Below are positions 10,892-24,384 of a stretch of 64,000 nucleotides of DNA, one piece after another (position 1 is the first letter of the stretch; every line of letters begins with the position of its first letter). The notes under the pieces are model-generated. The model had not been told where the DNA came from. It did not search any database and saw nothing but the letters and a program-made list of their open reading frames with translations. The stretch comes from Tillus elongatus (Eukaryota > Arthropoda > Insecta > Coleoptera > Cleridae): NCBI GenBank assembly GCA_964006375.1, contig OZ023265.1, positions 152,468,547 through 152,532,546 on the forward strand, written 5' to 3'. The position numbers and the translations under genes are program-made.

Positions 10892-12723
10892 CAGGCTGGT
10901 TTATAACTGATGTAATTAAATGTATTAAGAGTAAACTACCTTCGTTTATGAAGATACAGCAAAAAGTTATTTACAAAAATTGTTTAGAATTAAAATTCAT
11001 GACAGACTCTCAATTTTCAAACAGATTAGCCTACTATAAAATTTTTTTAGCTGCGACTTTATTTAAATGAGGTTCGACGGCTTCTGTGATTAGGTGTACT
11101 TTAAAAAATACTTGAAACTATATTAAAAAAAGTCTTAACCATAATTAAACTTGGGGTAGGTTTGCTTTCCTCTCAACCAATAAAAAAAGTAAAGTGAACG
11201 CACAATTGGACATTCGAAGCAATAATTGGCGAGTTGCATGGCTACTTGAGCTCTGCCTTGTTGTTCGTTTCCCGGGATACTACTTATTTGAAAATTGAAA
11301 CGTCCATTTTATTTGTGACAAACGGCAAGCTTCTGTATTTAAAAATGTTAACAACAGAACAAAAAGTGTTTATTGTGCAGTTCTATGGTTTGGGTGAAGA
11401 ACATTCTTATCAGGAAGTGATAAGAAAATTCCTTCAACGCTGGCCAAATTATTCGGTTTCCGCTACTGGTGTAAAAAAAAGTTGTTACAAAATCTATGCA
11501 TACTGGAAGTGTTTTATATGTTAAAAAGACAAAATCCGACCTAAATGAAGAAGACAATGCTGCAGCTGCATTAGCTATGGATTCTGTTACGCGTTTTCCG
11601 AAATTGTCATTAAGAAGAAGGACATTAGAAATTGGCAATATTACCAAATCGCATTTGCAACAAATGTATCGTACCAACAAGATGAAACCTTTCAAGCCTT
11701 ATACACACTTTGGATGAAAATGATGAGTCAAAACGATTAGATTTTTGTTTATGGTACGGCGAGCAATATCTACAAAATCAAAATTTTGGCAGAAGTATTA
11801 TTTTTTCGGATGAATCCACTTTCACCACTAATGGGGTGGTAAATTCCCAAAATGCACGGCATTGGTCTATGGAGAATCCAAATTACAGAGTTAATTGCAG
11901 AAGACAATGCCATAAAAAAGTAAATGTGTGGTGTGCTGTTTCTTACACTGGGATAATTGGGCCATATTTTTTTGAGCGGAATATGAACCAGTACAGTTAT
12001 CTGGAAATACCGAAAAATATTCTTCAAGACCATTTGCATAATATGTCACTAGAAGATAGACAAACAACATACTTTCAGCATGACGGCCACCCAGCACATT
12101 CAACAGGAATCGTTCGAAAATGGTTAGATCGCGAATTTCCTGGGCGGTGGATGGGTCGATATAGGCCAACACCTTGGCGTCCCAGAAGTCCCGATCTTAC
12201 CTTAATGCACTTTTATTTATGGGGCTATCTCAAACAGAAAGTCTACGCGGCTCCATTAAACAACGATCTTGATTTGTTGAAACTGAGGTTGTGAGAGACA
12301 ATTGATGTTATTCCAATTCAAAATATTCAAAATGCTTACAAAGCATTTGCTAAACGGGCTGAGTTATATGCATCGGTTGGTGGCAGCACATTTGAATAAT
12401 ATCTTTATTTTTCATTGTTCGTTTTGATTTTTGTTAGCAATAAGCGTTTTGTATTTTACTAATAAATTATTATTTAACATTTCATTGTTACTTACCTTGC
12501 GCACCCGCGTCAGAAAACTACAGGTAAAAAGCTCCATGTTGATAGGGAAAAAATGTTAATAATTTACTTGAAAATTCAAAGTAGGCTGATCTGGCTGAAA
12601 ATTGAGACCCTGTCATAAATTTCATTTCTAAACAAGTTGTGTTAATAACTTTTTGCGGTATCTTTATAAACGAAGGTAGTTTACTCTTAACACATGTAAT
12701 TAAATCAGTTCTAAACCACTCTG
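10892..12723 (+). mobile_element. Mariner-like element M1, complete with TIRs
   Basis: Starts 'cagGCTGGTTTATAACTGAT' after TA and ends with its diverged complement before TA. The inner TIRs run about 150 bp (10,892-11,040 versus 12,575-12,723) and share 'taagagtaaactaccttcgt' and 'gcaaaaagttatt'. A TA dinucleotide flanks both ends, as for Tc1/mariner. Length about 1.83 kb, close to M3 (about 1.89 kb), and its first bases (CAGGCTGG) equal those of M3. The transposase gene inside is disrupted. Confidence 0.85.
11345..12399 (+). pseudogene. Mariner-like transposase (DUF4817-type N-terminus, DDE_3-like core), broken
   Basis: The start 'MLTTEQKVFIVQFYGLGEE' opens a helix-turn-helix N-terminus of the DUF4817 kind. 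The catalytic core shows the first Asp in 'IFSDESTF' (near 11,800), the second in 'YFQHDGHPAHS' (near 12,080) and the third in 'RSPDLTLMHFYLWG' (near 12,190). There are 36 residues between the second and third Asp. The reading frame shifts at about 11,475-11,520 and again near 11,700, and a TGA interrupts the C-terminus at about 12,292; coding similarity continues to a stop at 12,397-12,399. Three lesions make it inactive. It would have been a protein of about 350 residues acting on its own TIRs. Confidence 0.85.
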
Positions 12724-12825
12724 TATATTAATTTATTTTGTTCATTTCCTCATAATCTTAGTTTAAGACAAATCAGGCGCGATTCCCAGAATATCATAAT
12801 CTAATTTTAAAAATTTTTGAATTAG

Positions 12826-12827
<2 letters not shown>

Positions 12828-12882
<55 letters not shown>
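12828..12882. repeat. (TA)n microsatellite 6
   Basis: TA array bordering the right arm of the M1 palindrome. Confidence 0.98.
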
Positions 12883-12885
<3 letters not shown>

Positions 12886-13261
12886 GACGATAAATTTATT
12901 TTATATTAAGTCTATTTAGAAAGGATACAGTCCTGTTAATTATAAGTATTTTTGTAACATTTCTAGTTCTATCAGCTACAGTTTTTTGGTATAACCTCTT
13001 CAAGTAAGTAAAATTCAAAATGATGTTGTCTAGTCTTGTTTCAGATATCACCCTGTAGTTGTTTATTTTATTTAAAGTTGAATTCATTATCCTTTAGGCA
13101 ATTTGTCACTAATTTTCCTGATACGTTTTTATTTTGGTTAATTCAATTATGTAATACATTATTATGAAGTGTAGGGTTAAGATAAGGAAACAGAACATTT
13201 AAAACCTACCTTGTTATGATGGGAACTATGAGAAATGCAGCATTATGTTTAGTTTTGTATT
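12883..13261. other. AT-rich, no gene seen
   Basis: Only short frames; nothing recognised between the (TA)n array and the SINE. Confidence 0.4.
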
Positions 13262-13614
13262 TGAACCTTGGTGGTTCAGGGGTGAGAACGTGTGCCTCTG
13301 AACCGAAGGGTACTGGGTTCGATCCCAGGGTACTGCTTTCACTTTTTCAGTACAAACTGTAAAATTAACATCAACCGAGGTTCTGGCATTGTATTCGAGC
13401 AAGTTGAACGTCTGCACGTTCCGCCCTTCAGAAGGGGCGTAAAGCCGTCGGTCCCGTGTCCATGCGATGTTGGGCACGTTAAAGATCCCTACCCTTCTTA
13501 CAGAAAGGTTCGGCAACATTTCCAGGATAGTGAGGCGAAACTGCTCCCTGGCTTCGATGATTGGCCATAGTCGCGGAAATAGGCCGACGTTAAAGAAACA
13601 AAACACACACACAC
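13262..13614 (+). repeat. tRNA-derived SINE S1, full copy
   Basis: The head contains a box A-like 'tggtggttcaggggtga' and a box B 'gggttcgatccca' about 45 bp downstream, the RNA polymerase III promoter layout of a tRNA-derived SINE. The body has 'gggcacgttaaagatcccta' and 'caggatagtgaggcgaaact'; the tail is 'gttaaagaaacaaaac' followed by (ca)n. Two other copies (9,258-9,466 and 54,155-54,475, both minus) confirm a dispersed family. The 'cgttaaagatccc' block resembles a central motif seen in several invertebrate SINE superfamilies (from memory). Confidence 0.85.
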
Positions 13615-15370
<1,756 letters not shown>

Positions 15371-15764
15371 TATTTTTATTTAGATATTTATTGTATTATA
15401 GCTGCTACAAAAACAGATGTACTTGTCAATAAAAATATAACACATATACACCAACGACCAAGACAATACGCAACAAAAACAAACAAAAGATGCATCAATG
15501 TAGGAAAATACAAGTCAAAATTAGCAGGGTAATAACAGGCATCTTAACAAATTAAAACCTAAATTACTAGTGTCAAAATATGGCTTAAATTTATATAACC
15601 TTTTAGGGCAATATAACCTTTTATGCAGCCAATATATAAATGTAAAAAATTTGTCGGTAAAATATGTTGCTAATAAAAAAGCATGGGTGACTCGCGGTAT
15701 TTTTAAAACTGAAGTAGAAGAATGTATAGTAAACTGGAAAAATTTTGCTTGTGGTAGATAATTG

Positions 15765-16390
15765 TAATTGACGAGTTTGAAGAACATCCAATCAGGTTTT
15801 TGCCAGCTAATACCACCTCTGTACTGTAGCCTTTAGATCGGGGAATTATCAACTCTCTGAAATTTAGTTACAGAAGACAACTCGTCAGAAAGATAATTGA
15901 CAGCATGGACGAGAATCAGTGTCAATTTTCGACAAATGTCCTCGAAGCTATTCGTCTCCTTGATCGGGCATGGAAAAGTGTCTCACAAAAAACTGTGCAA
16001 AATTGTTTCAGGCATGCTGGTTTTCATTTTGTGCATAGGTATGAAAAAAATGATTAAATCTTTTTGGGAGATGTTATTGCTGACGAAGATATCGCCGATG
16101 AAGACGATAATATTCCTCTGAGCGAATATGCGAGGCTTATGAAATTGGCTCAAGTGCCGGATGCGATGGATTACCTGAAAATAGGTAATTTTGTGAAGAC
16201 TTTAGGTATTCCAACAGATTCCGAGATAATTGAAGCTGTAAATTTGAACACTACCCAGGAATTGATAGAAGATTCTGATTCGGACAACGAATCTGAAAGT
16301 CCCGTTTTTCACTGCAAGATGCCATAGATTCCGCCAAGAAGCTTATAATATTTTTATGGGGCGTCTCAAACTCCGAGAATGAGCTAAGTT
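15765..16390 (+). pseudogene. Tigger/pogo-like transposase C-terminal fragment
   Basis: The frame beginning 'EHPIRFLPANTTSVL', then a stop, then 'PLDRGIINSLK', corresponds to the end of a DDE_1 (pogo/Tigger) domain, where 'LPANTTSVLQPLDQG' precedes the last catalytic region. It continues 'SYRRQLVRKIIDSMDE', 'LEAIRLLDRAWKSVSQ', 'TVQNCFRHAGF', and an acidic tail with 'EDSDSDNESE' ending at 16,327. A TAG replaces the Gln codon in the first motif and a frame change occurs near 16,050, so it is a pseudogene. The 5' part and TIRs were not identified. M2 starts immediately downstream. Confidence 0.8.
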
Positions 16391-17880
<1,490 letters not shown>

Positions 17881-17894
17881 AACACGTATTACGG

Positions 17895-18190
17895 GATATA
17901 CCTGCTAGTACCTACATGTCTAGCATAGACAAGTTAGCTAAGGTGTGTACATCGGAAATGGACTCCTACATGACGAGTTCTAATCCTAGTGAGTGACTTT
18001 ACTTTTTTTTTTTTTCATCTCTTTTCACTCTACCGTTATATAATCAGATTGTTGTTATTCGGATGAATTTTTCAGCGAATTTTTGTATAAAAAAATATCT
18101 GATAAAGAGGAGATAAAAGTTTTAAGACTTAATTCAATTTGAACAGCATATCTGGTTGTTTGTTCTTGCCCTAACTTAGTAAAACCGTTT
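17895..18190 (+). repeat. tRNA-like SINE S2, copy 1
   Basis: Possible box A near 'agttagctaaggtgtg' and box B 'gagttctaatcctagtg' (about 17,978-17,994), then a T-rich segment and 'cagcgaatttttgtataaaa', 'ttaagactt.attcaa'. The copy at 31,988-32,260 has the same order of blocks, so it is a dispersed tRNA-derived family. Confidence 0.6.
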
Positions 18191-18241
18191 CATATTTAAT
18201 ACAGTCGTAGACTTTTCCCGTGGCTTCCCAAGTGCTTGTTT

Positions 18242-18340
18242 TAGTGAATTTTCTGAAAAAAAAGTCACTAATGAGGAGATCCCGACTTTTAAATTTAGAA
18301 CAAATTTCTTGAAATAGCGCGAAATTGGCCCCCTATTTAT
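18242..18340 (+). repeat. Family A left end (partial)
   Basis: 'tagtgaattttctgaaaa', 'gtcactaatgaggagatcc', then 'agcgcgaaattggcccc'. No (TA)n follows; truncated. Confidence 0.75.
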
Positions 18341-19088
18341 TATTTTAATTAAAGTATTATGATGGTTAATATATCCGTTTAGTCAGCGACCTTATTCAGT
18401 GTTCCCGTACCTAAATTTTCCCTCCAATTCAAACACTCCACAACTGATTAATGTTGTGTTATGGCATTACTGGTCTTTGCGAAACTTAAGATGTTTGTAC
18501 ATCGTAGTGACCGTAACTAATTTGAGTCGACGACATCCGAGAAACGCGAGAAAAAATTATATAAAAGTTTTTTCAGAAGTCGCCAAAAAGGAGTCGGTGA
18601 AGTGAAGACCTCCCAGATTTGTTTACCATGTTTTTACGGGTAAAATACATCTAAATCGTTTGCCTTTCTTCTCTCAAATACGTCACCAGGCAAAATAGCT
18701 TTTGGAATATTAGCAAAACAAACTATTTCAAATTAGTATTGCGTTACTTGTATAAATTTATGTTTTAGTGATTAATTGGTAGAAAAACTTTAACAACCTG
18801 AAGAGCTATTGTTACCAAAGTGCACAATGTATGGAACAGAGGTGAGACACTTATAAACAAAGTACTAATGTCAGATGGTTTAGTTGAGCATAGTGGATGC
18901 CGTTGTCCAGGCACAGTTTGAACAATTAACGTCCGACAAGGACGCACTTGATAAATTACCCTTAGTTTCGGCTCAGAGGCACGAACCTTATACAGGAGAG
19001 GATTCAGCTAGGCTATTTGTGGGCTATATGATTTTGCAGAATAATTCAAACACATTTGGTACGCGTGTTTGTATTATAAAAAGTTAGG
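18341..19088. other. AT-rich, no gene recognised
   Basis: Contains only short frames (for example 18,399-18,605 plus) with no recognisable motif. Confidence 0.35.
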
Positions 19089-20186
19089 GACTCAGCAAGT
19101 TCGTTATGGTAGTGAAATTTCATAAAAATATTTTTAATAGCAAATATGTGTGTTTTTTTTCAGAAAGCAGGCATCAAATTTGATTACCAGTATAAAATAT
19201 ATAGCAAAAGCCATGTTTCATAAAAATAACTTTATTGTTTGAAAACGTACAAAAATTTCCGAAAGTAAACTTAAAGTGTAACCGAAAAAATCCGTTTCTT
19301 GGTCAACCTTATAGGTTAATAGCAAATTGAGCTTTTCAAATATGAAGCATTTAATCAAAATTCGCTACCATAACGTACTTGCTGCGTCCAGAATTTCTTT
19401 ACTTATAAACATGCATTATATTTCGATGGAAAATGCAAAAATTCAATAACATAAGACGTGTTCGACTAAAACAAAATTATTTGTATCACCAACGACTTAT
19501 GCGCCATCCTGTGATTGTAGAAATAATTTTTTGAGATGTAGCTCAAGACACCCTATAATTAATGTATACATTTTTTTTTCATATCTTGTAGAATAACGGA
19601 TATATTGAACTTTATTGATTTTTTACGAAAATTCGACAAAAGTTCTATACCATTAAACGATAAACTCTATCGCTAAGACTACTGCCAAGCATCAGAGAAG
19701 GGGTCTATTTGAAATGAATTTTCTGGAAACATTTTAGTTAAATGAAGGACAATGACAGTTGAATCTAAGACCTCAAGGTTTGTAAAACATTCTTCTTGAG
19801 ACATTTTTTTTCCATAGCGTGTATTAGATTCAAGTTCTTTGCCTAAATGTTGCCAATTTTGACGGTTTAAATTGTCACTTTGACGTTTTCAGGAAAACCC
19901 CAATTTATTTTTCTTTAAATGCCCATAACTTTTTTGTCTTATGATCTAGATCGCTATTTTTGGTAGCTTATTTACCTATAGCGATATAAAACGATGTACC
20001 AAATTTGGTTTCCCTTACTTTGTTATTTCCGAAGATATGAATTTTGTTCAAAAGAAAACACAAAATTTTCCGGGAAAACCTCGGCCGATTTTTCTGGCTA
20101 ACGAACTTATTCAAGCCACTTACAAGAGGAAGGTATTATCATATTTTTTTCAAAATCGGTATATTATTTTTTAAGTTATCAGTGTG

Positions 20187-20264
<78 letters not shown>

Positions 20265-20384
20265 ATATAAAAATCGAAACTGACCCAGGATATGTGTTCT
20301 AAGGGGCCTCATTTGAAGAAATTTGTTCAAAATTAAAAAGTTGGGATCTCCTCATTAGTGAATTTGTGTAAAGAAAATTCACTA
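19089..20384 (-). repeat. Family A, full-length copy
   Basis: Complete copy in reverse orientation. From its left (minus-strand) end: short palindrome 'tagtgaattttctttac'/'aaattcacta' at 20,358-20,384, the block with 'gatatgtgttctaaggggcc', (TA)n (20,190-20,261), the core ('aacttaaaaaataat...ccgatttt'), 'aaccgtcattgtcc'-like sequence, 'cgacttatgcgccatcc', and a terminal block 19,089-19,392 with inverted ends carrying 'cagcaag.tcgttatggtag'. The order equals that of the copy at 58,401-59,716; no significant open reading frame exists. Confidence 0.85.
20190..20261. repeat. (TA)n microsatellite 9
   Basis: Internal TA tract of the full-length family A copy. Confidence 0.98.
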
Positions 20385-21374
20385 AAAATAAACCTTGTAA
20401 CAAAATTTATGTCTGTAAGTTAAAAAACAAAAAGGCATTTAACGAAAAAAAATTGGGGTTTTCCTCAATACGCCACAGTCGCGATTTGAAACGTCAAAAT
20501 TGGCAATATTTAGGCAAAGAACCTGAAACGAATACGGTTTATATAAAGAAAATGTGGAAAGAAGAGTCTTCTACAACTTAAGTTTCAGCGTCAACCGTCA
20601 TTGTCCTTCATTTTACCAACATATTTCCAGAAAATTTATTTCGAATAGATCCCTTCTCTGATGCATTGGCAGTAGTTTTAGTTAAGTTTATGGTTTAACG
20701 GTCTATAATGATTCGACAATCTGCGTACAAAAAATTCGTTAGTCAGGACACCGCGACTTTTGAATTTTAAAAAGATTTATTCAAATGAGTGCAGACTATC
20801 CCCCCCTAGAATCCATATCCGGGGTTAGTTTCAGTTTTTATATGTTTACATACAGGGCGACGCATTTCTACGGTAAACCTCAATATAATTGTTATTATAC
20901 CACATACGAGAAAAAATTGTATACGTTAATGATAGGGTGTCTTGAGGTGCATCTTATAAAATTATTTTGACAACCACAGGATGGCCTATAAGTCGTTGGT
21001 GATACCTACATCCCTTATATTATCGCATTTTTGCATTTTTCAAAATCTGATGCATGTTTGTAAGAAAAAAATATCTAGACGCTGCAAGTGCGTTTTGAAA
21101 GCGAATTTTCATTAAATGCTTCAAATTTCAATAACTCAATTTGCTATTAATCTAAGGTTCGTTGGTTAGGAAACCAGTTTTCTCGGAAACATTTTAAGTT
21201 TATCTTCGGAAAATTTGTGTACATTTTCAAACAATAAGTTATTTTGATTATATATGGTACATTGTTTGTACTATATAGGTTATACCGGTGACCAAATTGA
21301 TTCCTAAAGACATATTTGCTATTAAAAACATTATTATGATAATTCACTTCGGTAAAACACTTGCTACGTCCAGA
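20385..21374 (+). repeat. Family A copy with rearranged middle, lacking the TA tract
   Basis: Core blocks 'ttggggttttcctcaa', 'ggcaatatttaggcaaagaa', 'aaccgtcattgtccttcatt', then a left-half block (20,750-20,840), 'tacagggcgacgcatttcta', and the terminal TIR block 21,074-21,374. Same unusual order as 2,043-2,735, so this is a distinct subfamily rather than a random rearrangement. Confidence 0.75.
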
Positions 21375-22001
21375 CATTTTTAATTTTCAAAGAATCTTCT
21401 GAGGTCAATATCGCCAACCAGGGGCACTAGAATAAATTTCATAGAAAAACGGCATGTTTTGATATCCTTACACGCATCTTTTATGTGTCGATTGCGTTGC
21501 GAATCACCCTGTATGTTTTCAATCAATATTACTCATTGGTTCAATCATCCACTTCACTAGTGACCTAAGTACTTGTTTCATCATATCACAAAATGAAAAA
21601 TAAAAATACGTTTGTTTGATAATTTTAAGTCCTGTCCTGTACGGGATTATCCCTGCTATTTCAGCATTCAGATGTGGTATATTGCAGGTAGAACGAATAA
21701 AGAGGGAAAACCGCAGCAAGCGAGACGGCAACAAAGTTTCTCTACAACATTGAAAAATTCTGTTGCTCTTTGTGATAGCCCAGACAAATTTGGGTCCGAG
21801 TTCTTTATATTCAGACCTATAAAAGTGAGTTTATGAACTCAAGACAAATTGCTTTAAACGCAGACTTGAGTTAATTGCTGAAATAAATTCGTCACGTCGC
21901 TCTGAAAGTAGACTGTAAATCATTTGTGTCTAGGATAAACTGAGTTCCTAGAATACGGCTGATTGTCTGTTGCTAAAAGAAAAGAATATTTTTAGTGGTA
22001 T
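21375..22001. other. Unassigned AT-rich stretch
   Basis: No recognisable gene; short frames on both strands (21,519-21,734 minus and 21,612-21,836 plus) overlap and look fortuitous. Confidence 0.35.
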
Positions 22002-22133
22002 TAGTGAATTTTCATTAAGAAAATTCACTAATAGAGAGGTATCGATGGTAAGACTTTTGAAAATTTTCTTAAATGAGCGCGAATTTGGGCCTTTAGAACC
22101 CATATCCAAGGTCGGTTTTCATTTTTATATGTT

Positions 22134-22136
<3 letters not shown>

Positions 22137-22189
<53 letters not shown>
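22137..22189. repeat. (TA)n microsatellite 10
   Basis: Centre of the first hairpin of the 22-kb tandem. Confidence 0.98.
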
Positions 22190-22193
<4 letters not shown>

Positions 22194-22281
22194 CGACCTT
22201 GGATATGGGTTTTAAAGGCCCAAATTCGTGCTCATTTAAAGAAAATTTCCCATATCCAAGGTCGGTTTTCATTTTTATATG

Positions 22282-22285
<4 letters not shown>

Positions 22286-22363
<78 letters not shown>
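22286..22363. repeat. (TA)n microsatellite 11
   Basis: Centre of the second hairpin of the 22-kb tandem. Confidence 0.98.
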
Positions 22364-22366
<3 letters not shown>

Positions 22367-22470
22367 ATATAAAAATGAAAACCGACCTTGGATATGGGTT
22401 TTAAAGGTCCAAATTCGCGCTCATTTAAAGAAAATTTCCCATATCCAAGGTCGGTTTTCATTTTTATATG

Positions 22471-22474
<4 letters not shown>

Positions 22475-22561
<87 letters not shown>
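22475..22561. repeat. (TA)n microsatellite 12
   Basis: Centre of the third hairpin of the 22-kb tandem. Confidence 0.98.
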
Positions 22562-22563
<2 letters not shown>

Positions 22564-22649
22564 ATATAAAAATGAAAACCGACCTTGGATATGGGTTTTA
22601 AAGGTCCAAATTCGCGCTCATTTAAAGAAAATTTCCAAAAGTCTTACCA

Positions 22650-22972
22650 TCTGATAACTCAAAAAATACTTGACCGATTTGGACCAAATATGGGAATTAC
22701 CTTGATTGTGTCAATGACTTGGATGATTTCGTAGATGGGCACCGTGCGTCTAAATTTTCTTTGAATAAAATGTAAAGAAAATTTTGAAAACACAATATTT
22801 TTATGAAATATTGGAGTGATTCGAATAAAAATTTGCACATATATAGGAGACGTGATAATATACCTGTTAATCAAAATTCAAATTTAAAGGATTAGTTTTA
22901 ATAATATATCTTACTAATAGTGTTAAATTCTTATGAAAAATTACTACCATAACGTACTTGCTGCGTCTAGAG
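22650..22972 (+). repeat. Family A core, internally deleted, with right terminus
   Basis: 'gataactcaaaaaatacttg' at the start and 'taccataacgtacttgctgc' at the end (near 22,945-22,965), with much of the middle missing. Confidence 0.65.
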
Positions 22973-23001
22973 TTTTTTTAATGATCAGGTTACAATGTTT
23001 T

Positions 23002-23505
23002 TAGTGAATTTTCCTAAAATATGTATGTATCACACCGATAACTCAAAAAATAATGGACCGATTTTGAATTTGCTGAGTACCTTCATTTGGCAGGTGGCTT
23101 GAATAAGTGCGTTAGCCAGAAAAACTGGCCCAGGTTTTCTCGGAAAATGTTGGTTTTCTTTCGGAAAAAATTATATCTGCCGAAGTAACAAATTCAGTGC
23201 AACGAAATTTGGTACCCGTGTTTGTAATATAAAGAGTGAAGCGTGTACGAAAACTTCGGTTTGTAAGTTTGAAGATAAGAAAGTTATAGGCATTTAAAGA
23301 AGACAAAATTGGGGTTATCCTCAAAACGTCAAGGCGGATTTAAAACGTCAAAATTGTCCACATTTAGGCAGAGAACCTGAAACTAATATGGGTTATATGA
23401 AGAAAGTGTCGCAAGAAGAATGTTTTGCTAATCCTGAAGCCTCAACCGTGATTGTCTTTCATTTTACTAAAATATTTATTTTGCTTATGGTTTGGATGAG
23501 TTCGT
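23002..23505 (+). repeat. Family A copy with collapsed TA tract
   Basis: Starts 'tagtgaattttcctaaaata', then directly 'tgtatcacaccgataactca' with only a few bases between, so the left half and (TA)n are deleted. The core proceeds to 'ccttcatt'-like sequence at about 23,465. Confidence 0.75.
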
Positions 23506-23562
23506 TCATCAAAAATTAACGGCCAATTTGTCTTAATAGAAAAGTAAAAAAAAAAATTAAAA

Positions 23563-23760
23563 CCCAATTGCACAGTTTCACAAAGCTCGATTAAATATTT
23601 AACGGCCGGTTAGTTAATCGGGGCTTCAGACGACCAATCACAGCTTCAAAATATTTGGTTGTCATGGCAAGCACCCGAATTATAGTCTGTGATTGGTCGT
23701 CTAAATCCCTGATTAACTAACCGGCCGTTAAATATTTAATCAAGCTTTGTGAAACTGGGC
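23563..23760. mobile_element. MITE with near-palindromic structure (about 75-bp TIRs)
   Basis: The left arm 23,563-23,645 and right arm 23,686-23,760 are inverted copies sharing 'gtttcacaaagct', 'gattaaatatttaacggccg', 'gttagttaatc' and 'gacgaccaatcacag'. The spacer is about 40 bp. There is no coding capacity, so it is a non-autonomous element; the superfamily cannot be told from one copy. Confidence 0.85.
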
Positions 23761-23769
23761 AAATATCTC

Positions 23770-24065
23770 TCAAACTGTCTAAGTGATTGAAATGAAAATT
23801 TACAACTTAAAAGAACATACACAGTCGTGGTTGTGTACCATTTTTCAAGTCGTTTGATCAAAGGAAAATAAAGTTATTTGAAATTAATAATAAAATAATC
23901 CTCGACATCACTTCAGATTCTGTAATGCAATATCTACAAAGTTTGACAAAGACAGATGACGTTATTTGTACTGCTATGCGATTTAAATAAATCGTAGATA
24001 AAAATATACACAATGGAAGTTATTGCATGATGTCAGACTGGAGAACATTGTGATTCAATTTGTTT
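23770..24065 (+). repeat. Repeat family C, copy 1
   Basis: Present inverted at 52,100-52,400: shared blocks include 'tcctcgacatcacttc', 'agattctgtaatgcaat', 'aaagacagat.acg' and 'acaatggaagttat'. Both copies lie beside retrozyme-like repeats. No coding capacity. Confidence 0.7.
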
Positions 24066-24384
24066 AAAATCGATCTAGAACGACGTTTCATTATGTATAA
24101 ATATTAAGCTTCCCATTCTTCACGTTCACGGTATATAAAATTAAAAGCCAGCTCCCTCTCCTAGTTTAATCTGACCACACGTAGCTATTTGTCACAGAGA
24201 AGTGTGTGCGTGTACGCTTTGCGCATCGCATAACCTCGAAATCAACTCTGCTGATGCTAATTGCTAATAACTTATTAGGATCTTATAATATAAATCAACT
24301 AGGTAACTATATTCTAAGGCTAATACAAATAGTAGGTAAATAATAACCCAACGTTTAATTTTAACTTAACTTTAACAAAATGAC

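Larger units (their letters stand above)
10804..12822. repeat. Palindrome hosting M1 (outer inverted arms)
   Basis: Outer arms 10,804-10,891 and 12,724-12,822 are inverted copies of each other ('gatattctg', 'gtcttaaact', 'aaatgaacaaaat', 'aattaata' occur in both). They meet at TA, exactly where M1 begins and ends. Either a TA-centred palindrome was the target of M1, or these arms are extended TIRs. Confidence 0.75.
22002..22637. repeat. Tandem of three (TA)n-centred hairpins from the family A left half
   Basis: The family A left end (22,002-22,136) is followed by (TA)n and its own inverted copy; then a unit of about 189 bp, itself a palindrome with (TA)n in the centre, repeats from 22,249 and from 22,438. 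Each unit reads 'cccatatccaaggtcggttt', (TA)n, then the inverted complement and 'aggtccaaattcgcgctcat'. Tandem palindromes of this kind suggest fold-back copying. Confidence 0.9.

Noticed and set aside
22249..22637. CRISPR-like array (regular 189-bp period)
   Set aside because: The units are identical palindromes around (TA)n with no unique spacers, in a eukaryotic genome.
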